From Neoceratodus forsteri (Eukaryota; Chordata; Ceratodontiformes; Ceratodontidae): a stretch of 64,000 bases of DNA. Where the stretch lies: the NCBI GenBank assembly GCA_016271365.2, contig CM057456.1:1398317001-1398381000 (forward strand), in the 5' to 3' direction. A program made the position numbers and the translations under genes. The notes under the pieces are model-generated. The model did no database searches, was not told where the DNA came from, and saw nothing but the letters and a program-made list of their open reading frames with translations. Shown piece by piece: positions 1 to 11,614 of this stretch; position 1 is the first letter of the stretch; every line of letters starts with the position of its first letter.

Positions 1-1
1 G

Positions 2-460
2 CAGAGAAACCCTGCCCCCAGAAATGTTCAAATACCCATTCTAGTTGATCGTGAATCTGCTTTGACCCAAAAGGACCCTCAGACCCAGATGGTTTCTGAT
101 GTTCTTGCATCTATTCCAGTGACAGCAGACCCTGTTTCCCAGGTGGTGGCTTCTGGTGCCCCTACGGTCTCAATGCCTCCACCCCTTCCACCTGAGGAGG
201 CCTTTACTCTGGTAACTTCCAGAAGACGTAGCCTTTGATCTGGAACCACAAGAACGGTGGTTCTTGACCCTCCTAGAACATCTACTCATAATCCCTTCCA
301 TGTACTACAGGAAGATGCAGGTACTGAGTTTGACTCAGCCTCTTTACATTCCTCACAACATGATGGTACATCTGATATGGATCAAAATTTACCACAGGCT
401 GATTTGGTTAAAAAGGAAAAGAACAGACTGGGAATGAGGAAAGGGACTAGGAAAAAATAG
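2..460 (+). pseudogene. C-terminal tail of LINE ORF1 (Tx1-like)
   Basis: Frame 2 is open from the window edge to 460 except for one TGA at 238-240. The peptide is rich in Pro, Ser and Thr with a basic patch (FTLVTSRRR) and a short block NPFHVLQED. This resembles the region after the zinc knuckles in Tx1-type ORF1 proteins, which bind the element RNA. The knuckles themselves would lie upstream of the window. It precedes ORF2 by only about 70 bases, as expected for a two-ORF LINE. The assignment rests on position plus weak sequence resemblance; I cannot see a diagnostic domain. Confidence 0.5.
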
Positions 461-486
461 TATTATGGGTTCGCTGATAGTTTGGA

Positions 487-3400
487 ATGCGACTTAGGAT
501 TTGGCATGTTTTTTATTTATTTCAGATGTTTGAGGTCTGTAAAATTTCGGTGGCCTCTTTGAATGTAAATAGTATGCTGTCTGATAGGAAACAAGTGTTG
601 ATCCTTTCTCTTTTTGGAAAAATAGACTATGATGTTGTATTTTTGCAGGATACCAGACTACATTCTAAAAGTGATATTGAATTAGCATTTACTGGCTGGA
701 GATGGGGTGTTACGCACTGGTCAGTGGGTGAAGACCTCTGTAGTGGTGTTGGCATTGCCCTTAATAATCCCACTGCATGGGTAATACAATTAGTGGATCT
801 TTTTTCTGGTCGAGTTTTGCTGTTGGATGTAGTGATTAGTGGCCTACAGTGTCGTTTTATAAATGTTTATGCACCTCAGACTAAATTTGCACGAATTGAG
901 ATATTTCGTTTACTTCAACCATATTTATTTACCTCTACATATGTATTTTTGGGAGGCAATTTCAATTGTAGTAGATACAGGACAGCTACAGGACTTCGCC
1001 CTACTAAAATGCATTGTGATGATACTTGCCTTAATAATTTATTAGTTCAAACAGGAATTAGTGATGTCATGGCCCTTAGTGGGAATCTGGCAAAAACATA
1101 TTTTTAAGGCAATAAAGCCACACGTATAGATTTTTGGTTTCTTTCTGACTCTTTGCGGGTTATAGACACTAAAACTCTGCCAGTTGCCTCAATCTGACCA
1201 TGTAATCATAGAAGCTACGGTTGCAAGTCATATGCCTATGCATTGAGATCCAGGGTATTGGAGAATTAATTTGGCTTTATTACTTCTCCCTACAATAGAA
1301 GAAGGGTTTCTAGCTTTATTACAGGCCAGAAAATCTGTTGTGTGTCTCTATGATACCTATTGGTGGTTAGATAAAAAAACTGACATCAAGCGGTTTTTTC
1401 GAACTATACGAAGACTACATGGTAAATATATAACTGACACATATTTAAATTATAGAAAGAAATTTTTGGACTTGCATTTTCATGCAGCTAATGGTTATGT
1501 TTCAGTTCTTCCCATGTTACACAAAATTAGGGACCAAATGAATAAATTACAATATGATGATTCCAAATCTTTGGATAATGAATGCCGGTTTGACAGTCAG
1601 GGTACCAAGGCCTTTTTGAATGCATTTCAATTTAGTACTGCTCAAAGACACCAGAAATACATGATGGGACTTACTGACCAGGCAGAGAATTGGTGTACAG
1701 ATCCCAGAGATGTTATGCATATTGTTGATCTGCACGTTCAAAACCTTTTTGATATCACTAAACCTTTACATCACACACACATGAAACTTGGTTGGGACGG
1801 TGTAATTTGCCCCAACTATCAGATTCTGGGACATCCATGTTAGTAGCACACATTATGCCACTAGAGGTCTCTGCTGCTCTTTCACAAACAAGAACAGGTA
1901 CGGCCCCAGGAAATGATGGTATCCCTTATGAAATATATAAAATAATTTTTCAGCATTTATTGGGAGAATTTACTGAAGTCCTGAATGAAACACTGAAAAC
2001 TGGAATTTTGCCTGAAAGTATGAATAAGGGTCTAGTAGTTTTCATGTACAATAAAGGGGACAGAGGGGATTTGATAAACTGGAGACCTATAACTCTACTA
2101 AATACGGATTTTAAGTTCTTTACCAAAATATTAAATAATAGACTATTAGGTCAAGCACACTCCCTTTTACATTCTGTACAGACCTGTTCTATTCCTAATA
2201 GGAATATAACAGATAGTTTAATACTTTTGTGTGACATTTTTCACAAAGGATCTATGGGGGAACTTACAGGCTTAATTTTAAGTTTGGACCAGGCGAAAGC
2301 TTTTGATAATGTGAGACATGGGTATTTGTGGGATTGTTTGGCTGAGTATGCTATACCTCATACCTTTATAGAGTGGATTCAGACCTGTTATGCCAAAGTT
2401 ACTGCACAAGCATGTTGTAATGATTGGCTGGGTACCATATGTCCCATATTACGGGGAGTGCGACAAGGATGTCCCCTTAGTGCACTTTTGTATTTATTTA
2501 CTATTGATCCATTAATTAGGTGAGTTTATGGTCATACTGACATATGGGGACTCTTTTTCAAGTACTGATCCTGAGGTTAAATGTATAGCTTATGCAGATG
2601 ATTTGTATTTTTTGATTGTCGCTCTGCCCTTTTTTTAAAAAAGTTTTGCAGGGTTTTTTGCTATTCACTGGAGCAAAAATTAACTATGACAAATGTAACT
2701 GTATAACACTTGGGGTAGAGCATTTTCAATTCATGCAGGTTATAGGCATACCAGAGATTAAGGATACATGCAAAATGTTGGGCCTTTTATTTGAGGCAGG
2801 AGATTTAGCATACTTAAATTGGAAATTTAAACTACAAGAAGCACAAAATAGAGTAGATTTATGGAATACATGGAGGTTGTCTAAATTAAAATGGATTCAA
2901 ATGGTTAAAACCTTATTATTGCCCATATTTTTATATTTAAGTGCAGTGTTTAGTCTTCCTTCATCTTTGGAAACACAAATATATGGCTGTTTTTTTTTCC
3001 TGTATCTGGGGCAGTAGATTGAACCCCATAAAGAGATGTCTGTTATTTCAGGGAAAAAAGCATGTTGGTTTAAAAATGTTACATCCTATAGTTTTCTTTT
3101 TTACTATTTTTTTTACACAAATTTTAAACCATTATTTACAGATAGAGACACACAATGGAAACCATGGCTTCTGGATACTATGGGTGACTTATGTTTGTTT
3201 TGGCCTGAATATGAGATATTTCCAAGGCAACGGTCCATAAATCATCTCCCACAATCACTTAGATCATATTTTGGAAACATTAAATTATAGGGTATTTCAA
3301 GGCACACTTTTCTACATTTTAGTAGAAAGGAATTGTATGCCCATATTTTACAAAAATATTTTCAAGATTCTGCACCATTTGATTGCTACTCATCACAAAT

Positions 3401-3776
3401 AAAACTTTCAATTGGCAATACGTTAACCTCTCTGCAGATTCCACCCCACATGTGGGATGTTTTGTGATTATCCCTATATAGTAAATTAAATGTTTGTTCT
3501 AATTTAAAGCCTAAGCAGATTACTGATCAGTATTGTCCTAGGGATACTTGTTCTGATATAGTTGAAACCATGGAACATTTGTTTTTGGAATGTCCTTTTA
3601 TATTAGATTTTTGGAGTCTTGTTAAATGCAAATGGCCTACTTTTCCTTTATATTCCTTAACTTTAGAAATTTTGTGTACAGGTATTTTGCTGGTAATCTT
3701 AATCAAGTATGATAAAGTGACACTGTGGTTGATTTTGCTCTGTTTTAAGTGTTATATATGGCATGTACGATGTTGA
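487..3776 (+). pseudogene. LINE ORF2 (endonuclease-reverse transcriptase), Tx1/L1-like, broken
   Basis: The ORF2 protein nicks target DNA and primes reverse transcription. The endonuclease spans roughly 530-1107 and begins with VASLNVNSM; the block that is normally GGDFN reads GGNFN, so a key Asp is lost. After frame changes the RT runs 1792-2523 with WRPITLLN, LDQAKAFDNV and GVRQGCPLSALLY, then a stop at 2521. The catalytic YADD survives at 2591-2602 but in another frame. The thumb and C-terminal part (AKINYDKCN and later MEHLFLECPF) follow in two more frames to about 3776. At least three frameshifts and several stops make it non-functional. Confidence 0.85.
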
Positions 3777-4261
3777 TTTACCATTCAACAGCAATACTTT
3801 ACACAGGACAAACTGTGTTGTATGGTTGCTAATTCCATTTCTAGATTGAAAATACAAGATTATGACAACCTTCTCTATTTGTACGTCTAGATGGGACTCC
3901 ATAGATTGGATATAATTATATTTGTCTACCCTAGTCTGGCCTATCACAATGTTGTATCTGTTTTGTTTTTCTTTTTTATTTCTTAGATGCTTAGTTCTGT
4001 TCTTGAATCATTTTCAGTGTTGAACTGATATCTTTTTTTTCCATACAATAGGCTCTCTCAAAATATGTTTTTTTTAGTATGTTTTTATTTTCTAAGTTTC
4101 CTCTTATTGTTTGTAGAATTTTTGTATTTGGCTTTGTTATTTTCCCCCTGATTTGTTGTATTACTCCTTTTTATGATTATTCTGGTTTTTTTGACTCATT
4201 ATGTTGTACTACTGATTGCTTTATATGTTTTCTGTGGATATGAATAAAAATTCCCCTACTC

Positions 4262-4500
4262 TTTTCGATAAGTGCCATGGGATCTTTAACATCCACCTGA
4301 ACTACCACCAATCCAGGCAGATGGGACCTCGATTTAACATCTCATCTGAAAGACGGCATCTCAGAAGTGCAGCACCCCTCTGATGCTATACTACAGTGTC
4401 AGTACTGGGATATTAACCCAAGTGCCAGATGTGGGAACTGAATCCACAGCCCTCTGATCTCCCAGCCTCAGAAGTGAGTGTGCTACCTACTGAGCCACTG
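4262..4500 (-). mobile_element. Reversed SINE with tRNA-like head and conserved core
   Basis: Read on the minus strand, the sequence begins with a pol III box A-like stretch (GGCTCAGTAGGTAGC, at 4482-4496) and a box B-like GGATTCAGTTCCC (4433-4445) at normal spacing. A core of about 150 bases follows, including AAAGACGGCATCTC read on the plus strand. From memory, very similar cores are scattered through cartilaginous fish and other vertebrates, so I read it as an ancient SINE family; the family name is not certain. It sits between two unrelated LINEs. Confidence 0.55.
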
Positions 4501-4504
4501 AAAC

Positions 4505-5784
4505 TGCTAACTTGATTTTAAATTAAGTATAAACAAAGACCACAAAACATTTTATGTCTACGTTAGAAACAATTCTCAACAAAATAATAAAGTAGGACCA
4601 CTTACAGAGGATAAAAATAAATTAGTGTCTCCAAAGGATATTGCCAATACATTGAATATGTTTTGTTGGCTCGGTATTTTCTAAAGCAGAGGCCCGTAAT
4701 GTTGATAAAGTCCCTAATAATGCAAGGTTTGCTACTATTGCTACAGGTGAAGTCATTACTGTTCTAAAAGAACTAAAGCATAAATCTACTCCAGGTCCAG
4801 ATGGTTTTAATAGTAAATTTCTGAAAGAGAGCTCTGAGGAAGTATTACTACCTCTCACTATACTATTTAACAAATAATTTAGATCAGGAGAAATACCAAT
4901 GGAATGGATAAGTGCTACAGTAGTACCAATATATAAAAAGGGGAGTAGGAATATGGCTAGTAATTACAGGCCAATTAGCCTTACTTCAATCATATGTAAG
5001 TACTTGGAACAACTTTTAAAGCTAAGCCTTGACAAGGAAATTGAAGAGAAAAATCTGAATGACCAAAAACAACATGGTTTTGTAGAAGGCAGATCTTGTG
5101 CCACCAATTTTATTTCCTTTTATGAGAGCATCAGTAATAGCCTAGATAAGGAGGTTCCAATGGACATGGTACTCCTCGATTTTAAAAAGGCATTTGACAA
5201 GGTCCCACATCAATTGCTCTTAAAGAAAATGATAACTTTCAGTCTAAACCACTTAATTGTTAAATCTATATCCTCTTGGTTGTCTAATAGAACTCAACAA
5301 GTACGAGTGGCCGGCAAATTATCAGACATAATTAAGGTTACTAGTGGAGTCCCTCAGGGCTCAGTTTTGGGCCCAGACTTATTTGGGATCTTTATTGGAG
5401 ATATAAATGATGGTCTGAAATGCAAGATGATAAAATTTGCACATGATACTAAGATTTACTATGAGGTTGATACCCAGCTCAAAATTGATGACTTTAAACA
5501 ATATCTAATGAAGTTAGACAACTGGGCAAAAAATAATAAAATGGAGTACAATACTAAAAAGTGTACAGTTATTCATTTGGGGGGAAAAACTACACCACCT
5601 GTAGTGTTAGTATGCGCCCTATTAAAGCAGTATAATCTGAAAACGATCTGGGAATTATTATTAACAATGACTTTACCAATGCAGATCACTGTAGATGGGT
5701 CTCCCACAGAGACAGTTGTATCCTTATATCAATTAGAAAAACATTTGTTAATAGAAGTCGAACTTGCATTTTACCACTGTACAC
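4505..5784 (+). pseudogene. CR1-type LINE ORF2, 5' half (split by the Harbinger insertion)
   Basis: Reverse transcriptase of a CR1-like LINE. The linker before the RT is visible from about 4505 (FYVYVRNN, VGPLTEDKNK). RT blocks follow: TPGPDGFNSKF, NYRPISLTS, KQHGFVEGRSC, DFKKAFDKVPH and SGVPQGSVLGP. The catalytic FADD box reads FAHD at 5436-5447, so the second Asp-Asp pair is damaged. One internal stop lies near 4876. A frame change occurs after 5590. The thumb region reaches RKTFVNRSRTCILPLYT, where it is cut at 5784 by a DNA transposon; the missing C-terminus resumes in the correct frame at 15641. No endonuclease was seen. Confidence 0.85.
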
Positions 5785-5840
5785 AATGGCTGGGATATTC
5801 AGAGCAGTTGCGCCATGTGCAACAGGGATGCTCCTGCGCA
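5785..5840. repeat. Left target duplication (AAT) and left terminal inverted repeat
   Basis: AAT at 5785-5787, then GGCTGGGATATTCAGAGCAG and TTGCGCCATGTGCAACAGGG. The inverted right end matches with small gaps. Further inward, TATTCA and GTGCAAC motifs repeat on both sides, giving clustered subterminal repeats that are plausible transposase or SANT-protein binding sites (inference). Confidence 0.8.
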
Positions 5841-5924
5841 AATACAAAAATGTGCCAAAACGCAATATTCAGCGGCAGCAGATGCACAGCACAAAATCCA
5901 ATGTGCAACAGCGCAATGGAAATA

Positions 5925-7695
5925 CATACTTACATACTAAAATGCCAGCAGAATAGGCCTAATGGTCTTTCGTGTCTGCTTGTTTGGTCAGCCCCCACCC
6001 TGGGTGCTGACCTTGCTGTCCCCCTCTCCTTCTCTGGCTTCTCCCTTCCCAGTTCCAGATATTCTTGCTGCATTGGATTTTGCTTCCAGAACCCTTCCCC
6101 TGTACCTGTCCCACCCCCTCTTGAACCCCTCCACTGTCTCTGCCTCCACCAGCCCCCTAGGTAGTACATTTTATGGCTCCACCACCCTCTCAGTGAAGTA
6201 GCACCTCCTCCTTTCTCCCCTGAATCTTCCCCCCTCCAGCTTCCACCCATGCCCTCTAGTGGCCCCTTCCTCCTTCCTTCAAAGCACCCTGACTGTTCCT
6301 CCCCTATTTACCCTCTTCATGTACCTGAAGACCTCTATCATGTCCCCCCAGTCCCTTCTCTCTTCCAATGTGTACATATTTAGCTCTTCGAGCCTCTCCT
6401 CATAGGTCCTGTCCCCAAGCCCCAAATCATTTTGGTTGCCCTCCCTGGACCCTCTCCAGGAGGTTAATGTCCCTCTTAAGTGTGGCCTCCAAACTGCACG
6501 CAGTACTCAAGGTGCGGCCTCACCAAGCAGTTATACAGAGGGAGTATCACTTCCCTCCTTCTGGAGGTGATCCCCCTAGCGATGCATCCCAGCATCCTGT
6601 TGGCCTTGGCTGCCGCCCTCCTACAAGTCTCAGAGTTGTTCATCTTGACATCCACCACCACCCCCAGGTCCCTCTCAGCCATCGAGACTTGTAGCATTCC
6701 CCAGGGTGTACACTTGGCCTGGGTTTCTGGCCCCCAGGTGGAGTACCTTACTTCCCTGCATTGAACCTCAGCTTCCACTTTCTAGACCATCTTTCCAGAG
6801 CCTCCAGGTCCCCCTGCAGGGCCACCCTCCCCTCCTCCCCATCCACCACCACCCCCAGTTTCGAGTCATCTGCAAAGAGACTCATCTCACTCCTGATTCC
6901 TGTCCTTATGTCAGATACATAGGCATTGAACAGAAGGGGCCCAAGGACTGATCCCTGTGGGACCCCACTAATGACCCTCCTTGGGGATGAGACTATCCTA
7001 CCAACTATGACCCTCTGGGTCCGGTCCTGGAGCCAATTACCTATCCATCTGATCATCTGGTTCCCCACCCCCATTTCTCCCCACTTATCCAACAGGCCCA
7101 CGTGAGGAACAGAGTCAAATGCCTTGCTGAAGCCTAGAAAGAGGACATCCACTGGTCTACCCAGGTCCAAGGCACTTGTCATCCAGTCATAGAACTCCAC
7201 CAGGTTTGTCTGACACGATTTCCCCGGGATGAATCCATGCTGTCTATCGTCCAGGCACCCTGACTTATCCAGGTCCCCCCCTAGCCTCTCCTTGACAATG
7301 CCCTCCATCACCTTGCCCACCACCGATGTCAGGCTGACAGGCCTGTAGTTCCCTGCCACCTCCCTTGATCCCCCTTGTGGATAGGCACTATATGCACCAC
7401 CTTCCAGTCTTGGGGCACCCACCCTGTCCTCAGAGAGATGGTGAAAAGCTCTGCCAGGGGTTTCACCAGGACATCTACAAGTTCCTTCAGCACTCTGGGA
7501 TGTAATTTATCCAGCCCCGGTGCTTTCTCCATCTTAAGGGAGCTGAGGGCTTCCCTCACTCTCTCTGCTGTGATTTCCACTTCCGGTACCTCTTCTCCCT
7601 GCTTAGCCCTCCCCCCACCTGCCAGTGATGCATCCCCCTCTCCCCAGACCTGCCGATCGGTAAGGGTCCCCCCCTCCTCAGTATCTCTGTCTCCT
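5925..7695 (-). mobile_element. CR1 LINE, 5'-truncated, nested inside the Harbinger
   Basis: Minus-strand CR1 copy. The transposon sequence breaks at about 7695 and at about 5925, next to a small TACATACT-type microsatellite that would be the CR1 3' end. It contains the RT from the APGLDKLHPRV block through the C-terminus, then a 3' region reading down to about 5945 (minus strand ends near GGCCTATTCTGCTGG). No target duplication is evident, which is usual for CR1. It is younger than the Harbinger because it interrupts it. Confidence 0.85.
5930..7650 (-). pseudogene. CR1 ORF2 reverse transcriptase fragment
   Basis: Read on the minus strand, blocks appear in order: EKAPGLDKLHPRVLKEL, NYRPVSLTSVVGKV, RQHGFIPGKSCQTNLVEF, LGFSKAFDSVPH, SGVPQGSVLGPLLF and an intact catalytic FADD at 6865-6876. 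The thumb blocks ERDLGVVVD and LPLYNCLVRPHLEYC follow. The frame changes near 7400 and again near 6750, and downstream of 6476 only scraps of the C-terminus can be followed. The protein would make target-primed cDNA of the element RNA. The endonuclease is absent because of 5' truncation. Codon use and the intact FADD suggest a younger copy than the CR1-type LINE it ultimately sits within. Confidence 0.85.
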
Positions 7696-7976
7696 CCCAT
7701 GTATGATGCAGCAAATGAATGCATGTGCAACTGCAGCAGGCATAACTGTGAATATATGCCACAGTGCGATATTCAACAGCAGGTGACTTGCACAACAGAG
7801 GGGCAACCAGAAGTTGTGCAATAATGGACTTGAGCCAAAATAAAAGGGAGCAACTATGGGGAGGAAGCTTGCGTATGAGAGGAGCCATAGCAGCAGGGAG
7901 ACTGGACATAGCAGCAGGGAGTGAGGGCAACACAAAGCAGCACAGGAGTGGCCCAGAGGTGGATAGGGTCACAGGG

Positions 7977-8006
7977 AGTGTGTGTGTTTGTGTGTATGTG
8001 TGTGTG
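7977..8006 (+). repeat. GT-rich microsatellite
   Basis: Imperfect (GT)n of about 30 bases within the Harbinger, just upstream of the transposase gene. Confidence 0.8.
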
Positions 8007-8181
8007 TCAGAGGGACTGTGCATGGGTGCCACAGAGTAGGGACAGCAGAGAGGCCCAGGCAGACCACACTATGAGTGGCACAGGTGGCACAGTGCCAGGG
8101 TGCACCCAGTGCAGGGACAGGGCCAGCAGCACACAGCCAGGGGGACAGGGTAGAGAGCCACCTAGCTGGAGGAACAACCCT

Positions 8182-9462
8182 GGACATGGCCAGTGCAACC
8201 TTCAAGATTGAGGCGGTCATGAGGGGTGTGAGGAGGCAGGGTGCAGGGAGGCGTGGCCATGGAAGGGCCCGTCGGTGGTATGGCCAGAACAGGCTGTACC
8301 GTGCCTGCGTCAGCTTTGAGCTGTATAGTGACACTGAGATCGTGGGTCAGTATCGCCTGAACCGGGATTCTGAAGTGGCTTTGTGAGCTGTGCAATGAGG
8401 AGATGCAGGCACCCACAAGACAGAGCCATGCCCTCTCAGTGGAGACAAAGGCATGGCCACCATGTGCCTGTTTGCCACAGTCACCTTCCAGAGACCAACA
8501 GGGGACACAACAGGCATATCCCAGTTGGCTGCATCACGCATCCTCACACAATTCCTCAGCTCACTGCTGCCACATGCTGTGGAGTACATCCATTTCTCCA
8601 GCACACAGGCAAAGTGTACAGCAAACATGCAAGAGTTCCACAGGGTAGCACAGTTGCCTGGCATGCTGGGAGCCATTGACTGCACCCATGTCAGCATCCA
8701 CACACCACCCTGCCCAGAGGGGGCGGCATACATCAACCGCAAGGGATACCCGAGCATCAACTGCCAGGTGGTGTGCGATGCCATGGGGTGCATAATCAAT
8801 GTCTGTGCCATGCACCCTGGGGGAGCACACAATGCCTTCATCTGGCACCAGTCTGCACTGTGCCACAGGTTCAAGAGTGGGGACATCCCCACTGGCCATC
8901 TAGTAGGTGAGTATGCAAAGCACACCGGATGATAGGGGCAACAGGGGGGTGTGTGTGCTGCAAGAGCAGGGGTGCCATGGGATGCAGCCTGGATGGCCAG
9001 GGGCACAGTGACACAGATCCCCATACTAACGATACCTCTCAACCCACAGGCGACAGTGGGTACCCACTCCAGCCCAGGCTGCTCACACCGTACCGTCGGC
9101 CCTTGACCCCAGTGCAGCAACAGTACAATGAGGCACACACCACGAGATGGAACATCATTGAGCAGGTGTTCGAGCAGCTGAAGGCTCAGTTCCATTGCCT
9201 GGACAGGTCTGGCGGTGCCCAACAGTACAGCCCCTCAAAGGCCTGTGGGCTATTCCTGGCCTGCTGTATCCTGCACAACATGGCCACCAACAGTGGGATA
9301 GCAGTTGAGGTTGAAGAGGGGGACAGCAGTGGAGATGATGGGGATACCGGTCCAGCTCGAGGTGGGCAGCCACCCCCTGGGTGAAGGGATCCCCGGCTGG
9401 CCCGGATGGTGCAGCAGCACCGGGACACCATTGCACAGGAGCACTATGGACCACACAGGTAG
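8182..9462 (+). pseudogene. Harbinger (HARBI1-like) DDE transposase with one intron
   Basis: Predicted DDE nuclease that cuts and joins transposon ends. Start chosen at ATG 8186, giving MASATFKIEAV. The N-terminal block (LYSDTEIVGQYRLNRD) and helix-turn-helix block (TGDTTGISQLAASRIL) match HARBI1-like proteins. The first Asp lies in GAIDCTHV, the second in GDSGYPL and the Glu in WNIIEQVFEQLK; ACCILHNMA follows. A GT-AG intron (8907-9049) must be removed to join the first and second catalytic blocks, and the junction is in frame. Damage: an extra base near 8385, a lost base near 8448 and an in-frame TGA at 9382-9384 before the final stop at 9460-9462. All three catalytic residues remain. Confidence 0.85.
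8907..9049 (+). other. Intron of the Harbinger transposase
   Basis: Donor TAG/GTGAGTATG and acceptor ACCCACAG/GCGACAG. A perfect TACTAAC branch-point motif lies at 9024-9030, about 21 bases before the acceptor. Splicing joins Val-Gly to Asp-Ser-Gly-Tyr in frame, just before the second catalytic Asp. Confidence 0.8.
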
Positions 9463-10167
9463 GTGAACATGTCCATGAGCATGCCCTGGGTCTCAAAGCA
9501 CAGCCAACAGACAGGCGGGGCAGACACCCAGACTGGGTCAGCGACAGGGGTGTGTGAATGGGTGGGGGCTTGGCCACCATGGTGGAACATAGCAGGGCTG
9601 CACACAGCACATGCACACACATGTACACACCCCCATCCCCTGCCCACACAGCCACATGCACACCCACCCCATACGCCCCCCACACACACCAGACCCAACA
9701 GCGCCACACCCAGAGGCAGGCACTGTGCGTGTCTCAGAGACACTGAGCACCATTGCACAGTGGCAGACAGTGCTATGCTGGCATCATCATGCACACGCCA
9801 CAGTGGCCAGCTGCCAGGTGGGTGTGCACAGGGTTCCTGTGTGTGCAGGACTGGGTACCACACCCATGCGTTGCACACAGAACACCACAGTGCACACAGG
9901 GCAGCGGCAGACAGCAGTCATGGAGGGGGTGGGATCAGTCATGCTGCACAGTAGCACTGCCACGATGGATGCATGGGCGGCCCTGCCGAGCCCTGCCAGC
10001 CAGCACAGGCTGCTCAGTGGCCCCATGGGGATGCACAGATGGTCCCCCAGGGGTGATGCTGCATGAACATGACTGGGTTCATGCAGGTGTCTGCAGGCCA
10101 CCGAACATGCCCGCATCAGGCATGCTTGGTATGCCCACAGCCGAACCCAGCATTGACATGGCTGGGG
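9463..10167. other. Non-coding, CA-rich spacer between convergent Harbinger genes
   Basis: No credible gene. The strand is rich in CACA/CCCA motifs, which create long but unsupported open frames on both strands. It separates the 3' end of the transposase gene from the 3' end of the Myb-like gene, so the two genes converge here. Confidence 0.6.
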
Positions 10168-11614
10168 TCACCAAATGCCAGGCCCGAGGGGTGGACACTG
10201 CACTCTGAGGGTATGCAGTGACTGGGCACACAACCAGTCAGTCAGTGTAGCCAGGACAGTCGTCACTGCAGTGGTGTGCCTATGCATGGCTGCGGTCACA
10301 TCCATCCACTGCCAAGCTAACTCAGCCAGGAGCAGGGCAAGGTCCCTGCTGTGCTGCTCCTTTGCCTGGTGCAGCTCCACATGGAGTACATCCACCACTA
10401 CCACGAGCCAGACCTGCTGATCCACAGAGGCCTGGGGCAGATGGCTGTAGTCATTCAAAGGGTTGTCCGCATGGGCACCATGCTGACCCATGGGTGAGAC
10501 CTGGCCCTGTGGTGCAGTGCCCCATGATGGTGGGCACTGCATGGCAGTGCCATCCTGGGGTGTTACCTCATGCGGTGCACCATTTCCACTCACTGCCACC
10601 AGCCTCCCTTCAACACTGTCCAGCGGCTGCCACTGCCCCTCCGGCTGCTGAGTGCTGGGCCTCACCAGCATCACCTACATCACTGCCGCATCCACACACC
10701 AGTGCTGCCCCACTGGATGCCACAGACATGATGGGCACAGCAGCTGGTGGGTGGGCAGCTATGCCAATGCCACCCGCACAGCTGCCCTGGTGGTCGCCTG
10801 TCGAGGGTGCCCCCTGTGACACACCAGCATCACTGTCCAGGATGTACATCATGTCATCAATGGTGCTGGAGTCAGCCCTGATCTGTGCCGTGGCACACAG
10901 GCACCATCCCTAGTGTCATGCTGGAACACAGGCAGGGCCTCATCCACACCTGCACCACAGGCATCAGCCTGGACAGCAGTGCAGGGCTGTAGGATGTCAG
11001 ACCCTCGGACACCGGTGGAGGTGGATGGACACTCCACCTATTCCAAGGCTGCACCCTCAGTGGGCACATCAACCCCCGCTGCTCCATGCAGATGCTCAGG
11101 AGCTGAAAGAGAACACAGTACCATTGGTGATGCTGACTGACACCTGGCCCCAACCCTCTGCCACCCTCACACCACCACCATCATTCCTACCATGCAGTGA
11201 TGGGCTGCTGCCCATCTGGAAGCCTCTGCCAGGCACACCCTCAATGGCACAGCTCTGCATGCTGCCGACCACCTGCTCCTCCCATGGCGTCAGGCGTGGC
11301 ATGACCTGCTGCTCCCCACCTGTGGCAGAGCATGCTGCCCGGATGGCGACCATGTTCTTCTTGATCCTCCTACTGTCAGTGCCAACCTTCTTCTTGCATT
11401 GCTGCACAGAACGCTGGTGGCTGCCCTGCTGGTTGACTGCACATGCCACCTCCTCCCATGCTGTCGCCCGGGCCTGTGGTGTGCCCTTCTGTCCACTCAG
11501 GAGTGGCTCCCTGTCCAGGTAGGCCTCAAATAGGGCATCCAGCTCTGCCCTGGTGAAGTTCGGCCTTCGTTTACACACCCTCCCCTGCTCCTCATTCTCC
11601 CCACATTCGGACAT
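10168..11614 (-). pseudogene. Harbinger Myb/SANT-like DNA-binding protein, multi-exon
   Basis: In Harbinger elements the second protein has a Myb/SANT-like (trihelix) domain and helps the transposase reach DNA and the nucleus. Exon 1 starts at ATG 11614 (MSECGENEEQ). The domain runs about residues 17-80: RRPNFTRAELDALFEAY, TAWEEVACAVN, RSVQQCKKK, then the typical LTPWEEQVV block. A splice from 11190 to 11103 continues in frame with APEHLHGAAG; an in-frame TAG occurs at 11038-11040. Further scraps to 10168 include an acidic stretch (DDMMYILDSD) and a C-terminal helical segment (ELHQAKEQHSRDLALLLAEL) of the kind seen in this family. Exact downstream exons are uncertain because frames change near 10850 and 10670. 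Confidence 0.8.
11103..11190 (-). other. Intron 1 of the Harbinger Myb/SANT-like gene
   Basis: On the minus strand the donor is CATG/GTAGGAATG and the acceptor TTCTCTTTCAG/CTCCTGAG. It is 88 bases long and preserves frame: one base of the codon precedes the donor and two follow the acceptor. The pyrimidine tract before the acceptor is good. Confidence 0.65.

Larger units (their letters stand above)
1..4260 (+). mobile_element. L1/Tx1-like LINE, 5' end outside window
   Basis: Non-LTR retrotransposon on the plus strand. It shows the order ORF1 tail, AP-type endonuclease, reverse transcriptase, C-terminal region and an AT-rich 3' UTR that ends near AATAAAAATT at about 4242. The RT wording (PGNDGIPYE, NWRPITLLN, RGVRQGCPLSALLY) is typical of the L1/Tx1 group rather than CR1/L2. 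The element is fossil: the reading frame changes at least three times and stops are common. The left boundary is not visible, so the copy may be longer. The right boundary is the change into an unrelated SINE-like sequence. Confidence 0.85.

Noticed and set aside
8347..9222. 291-codon minus-strand ORF
   Set aside because: Antisense shadow of the Harbinger transposase, which is supported by family motifs and splice sites.
9155..9709. Minus-strand ORF of 184 codons
   Set aside because: CA-rich composition and overlap with transposase exon 2; no domain.
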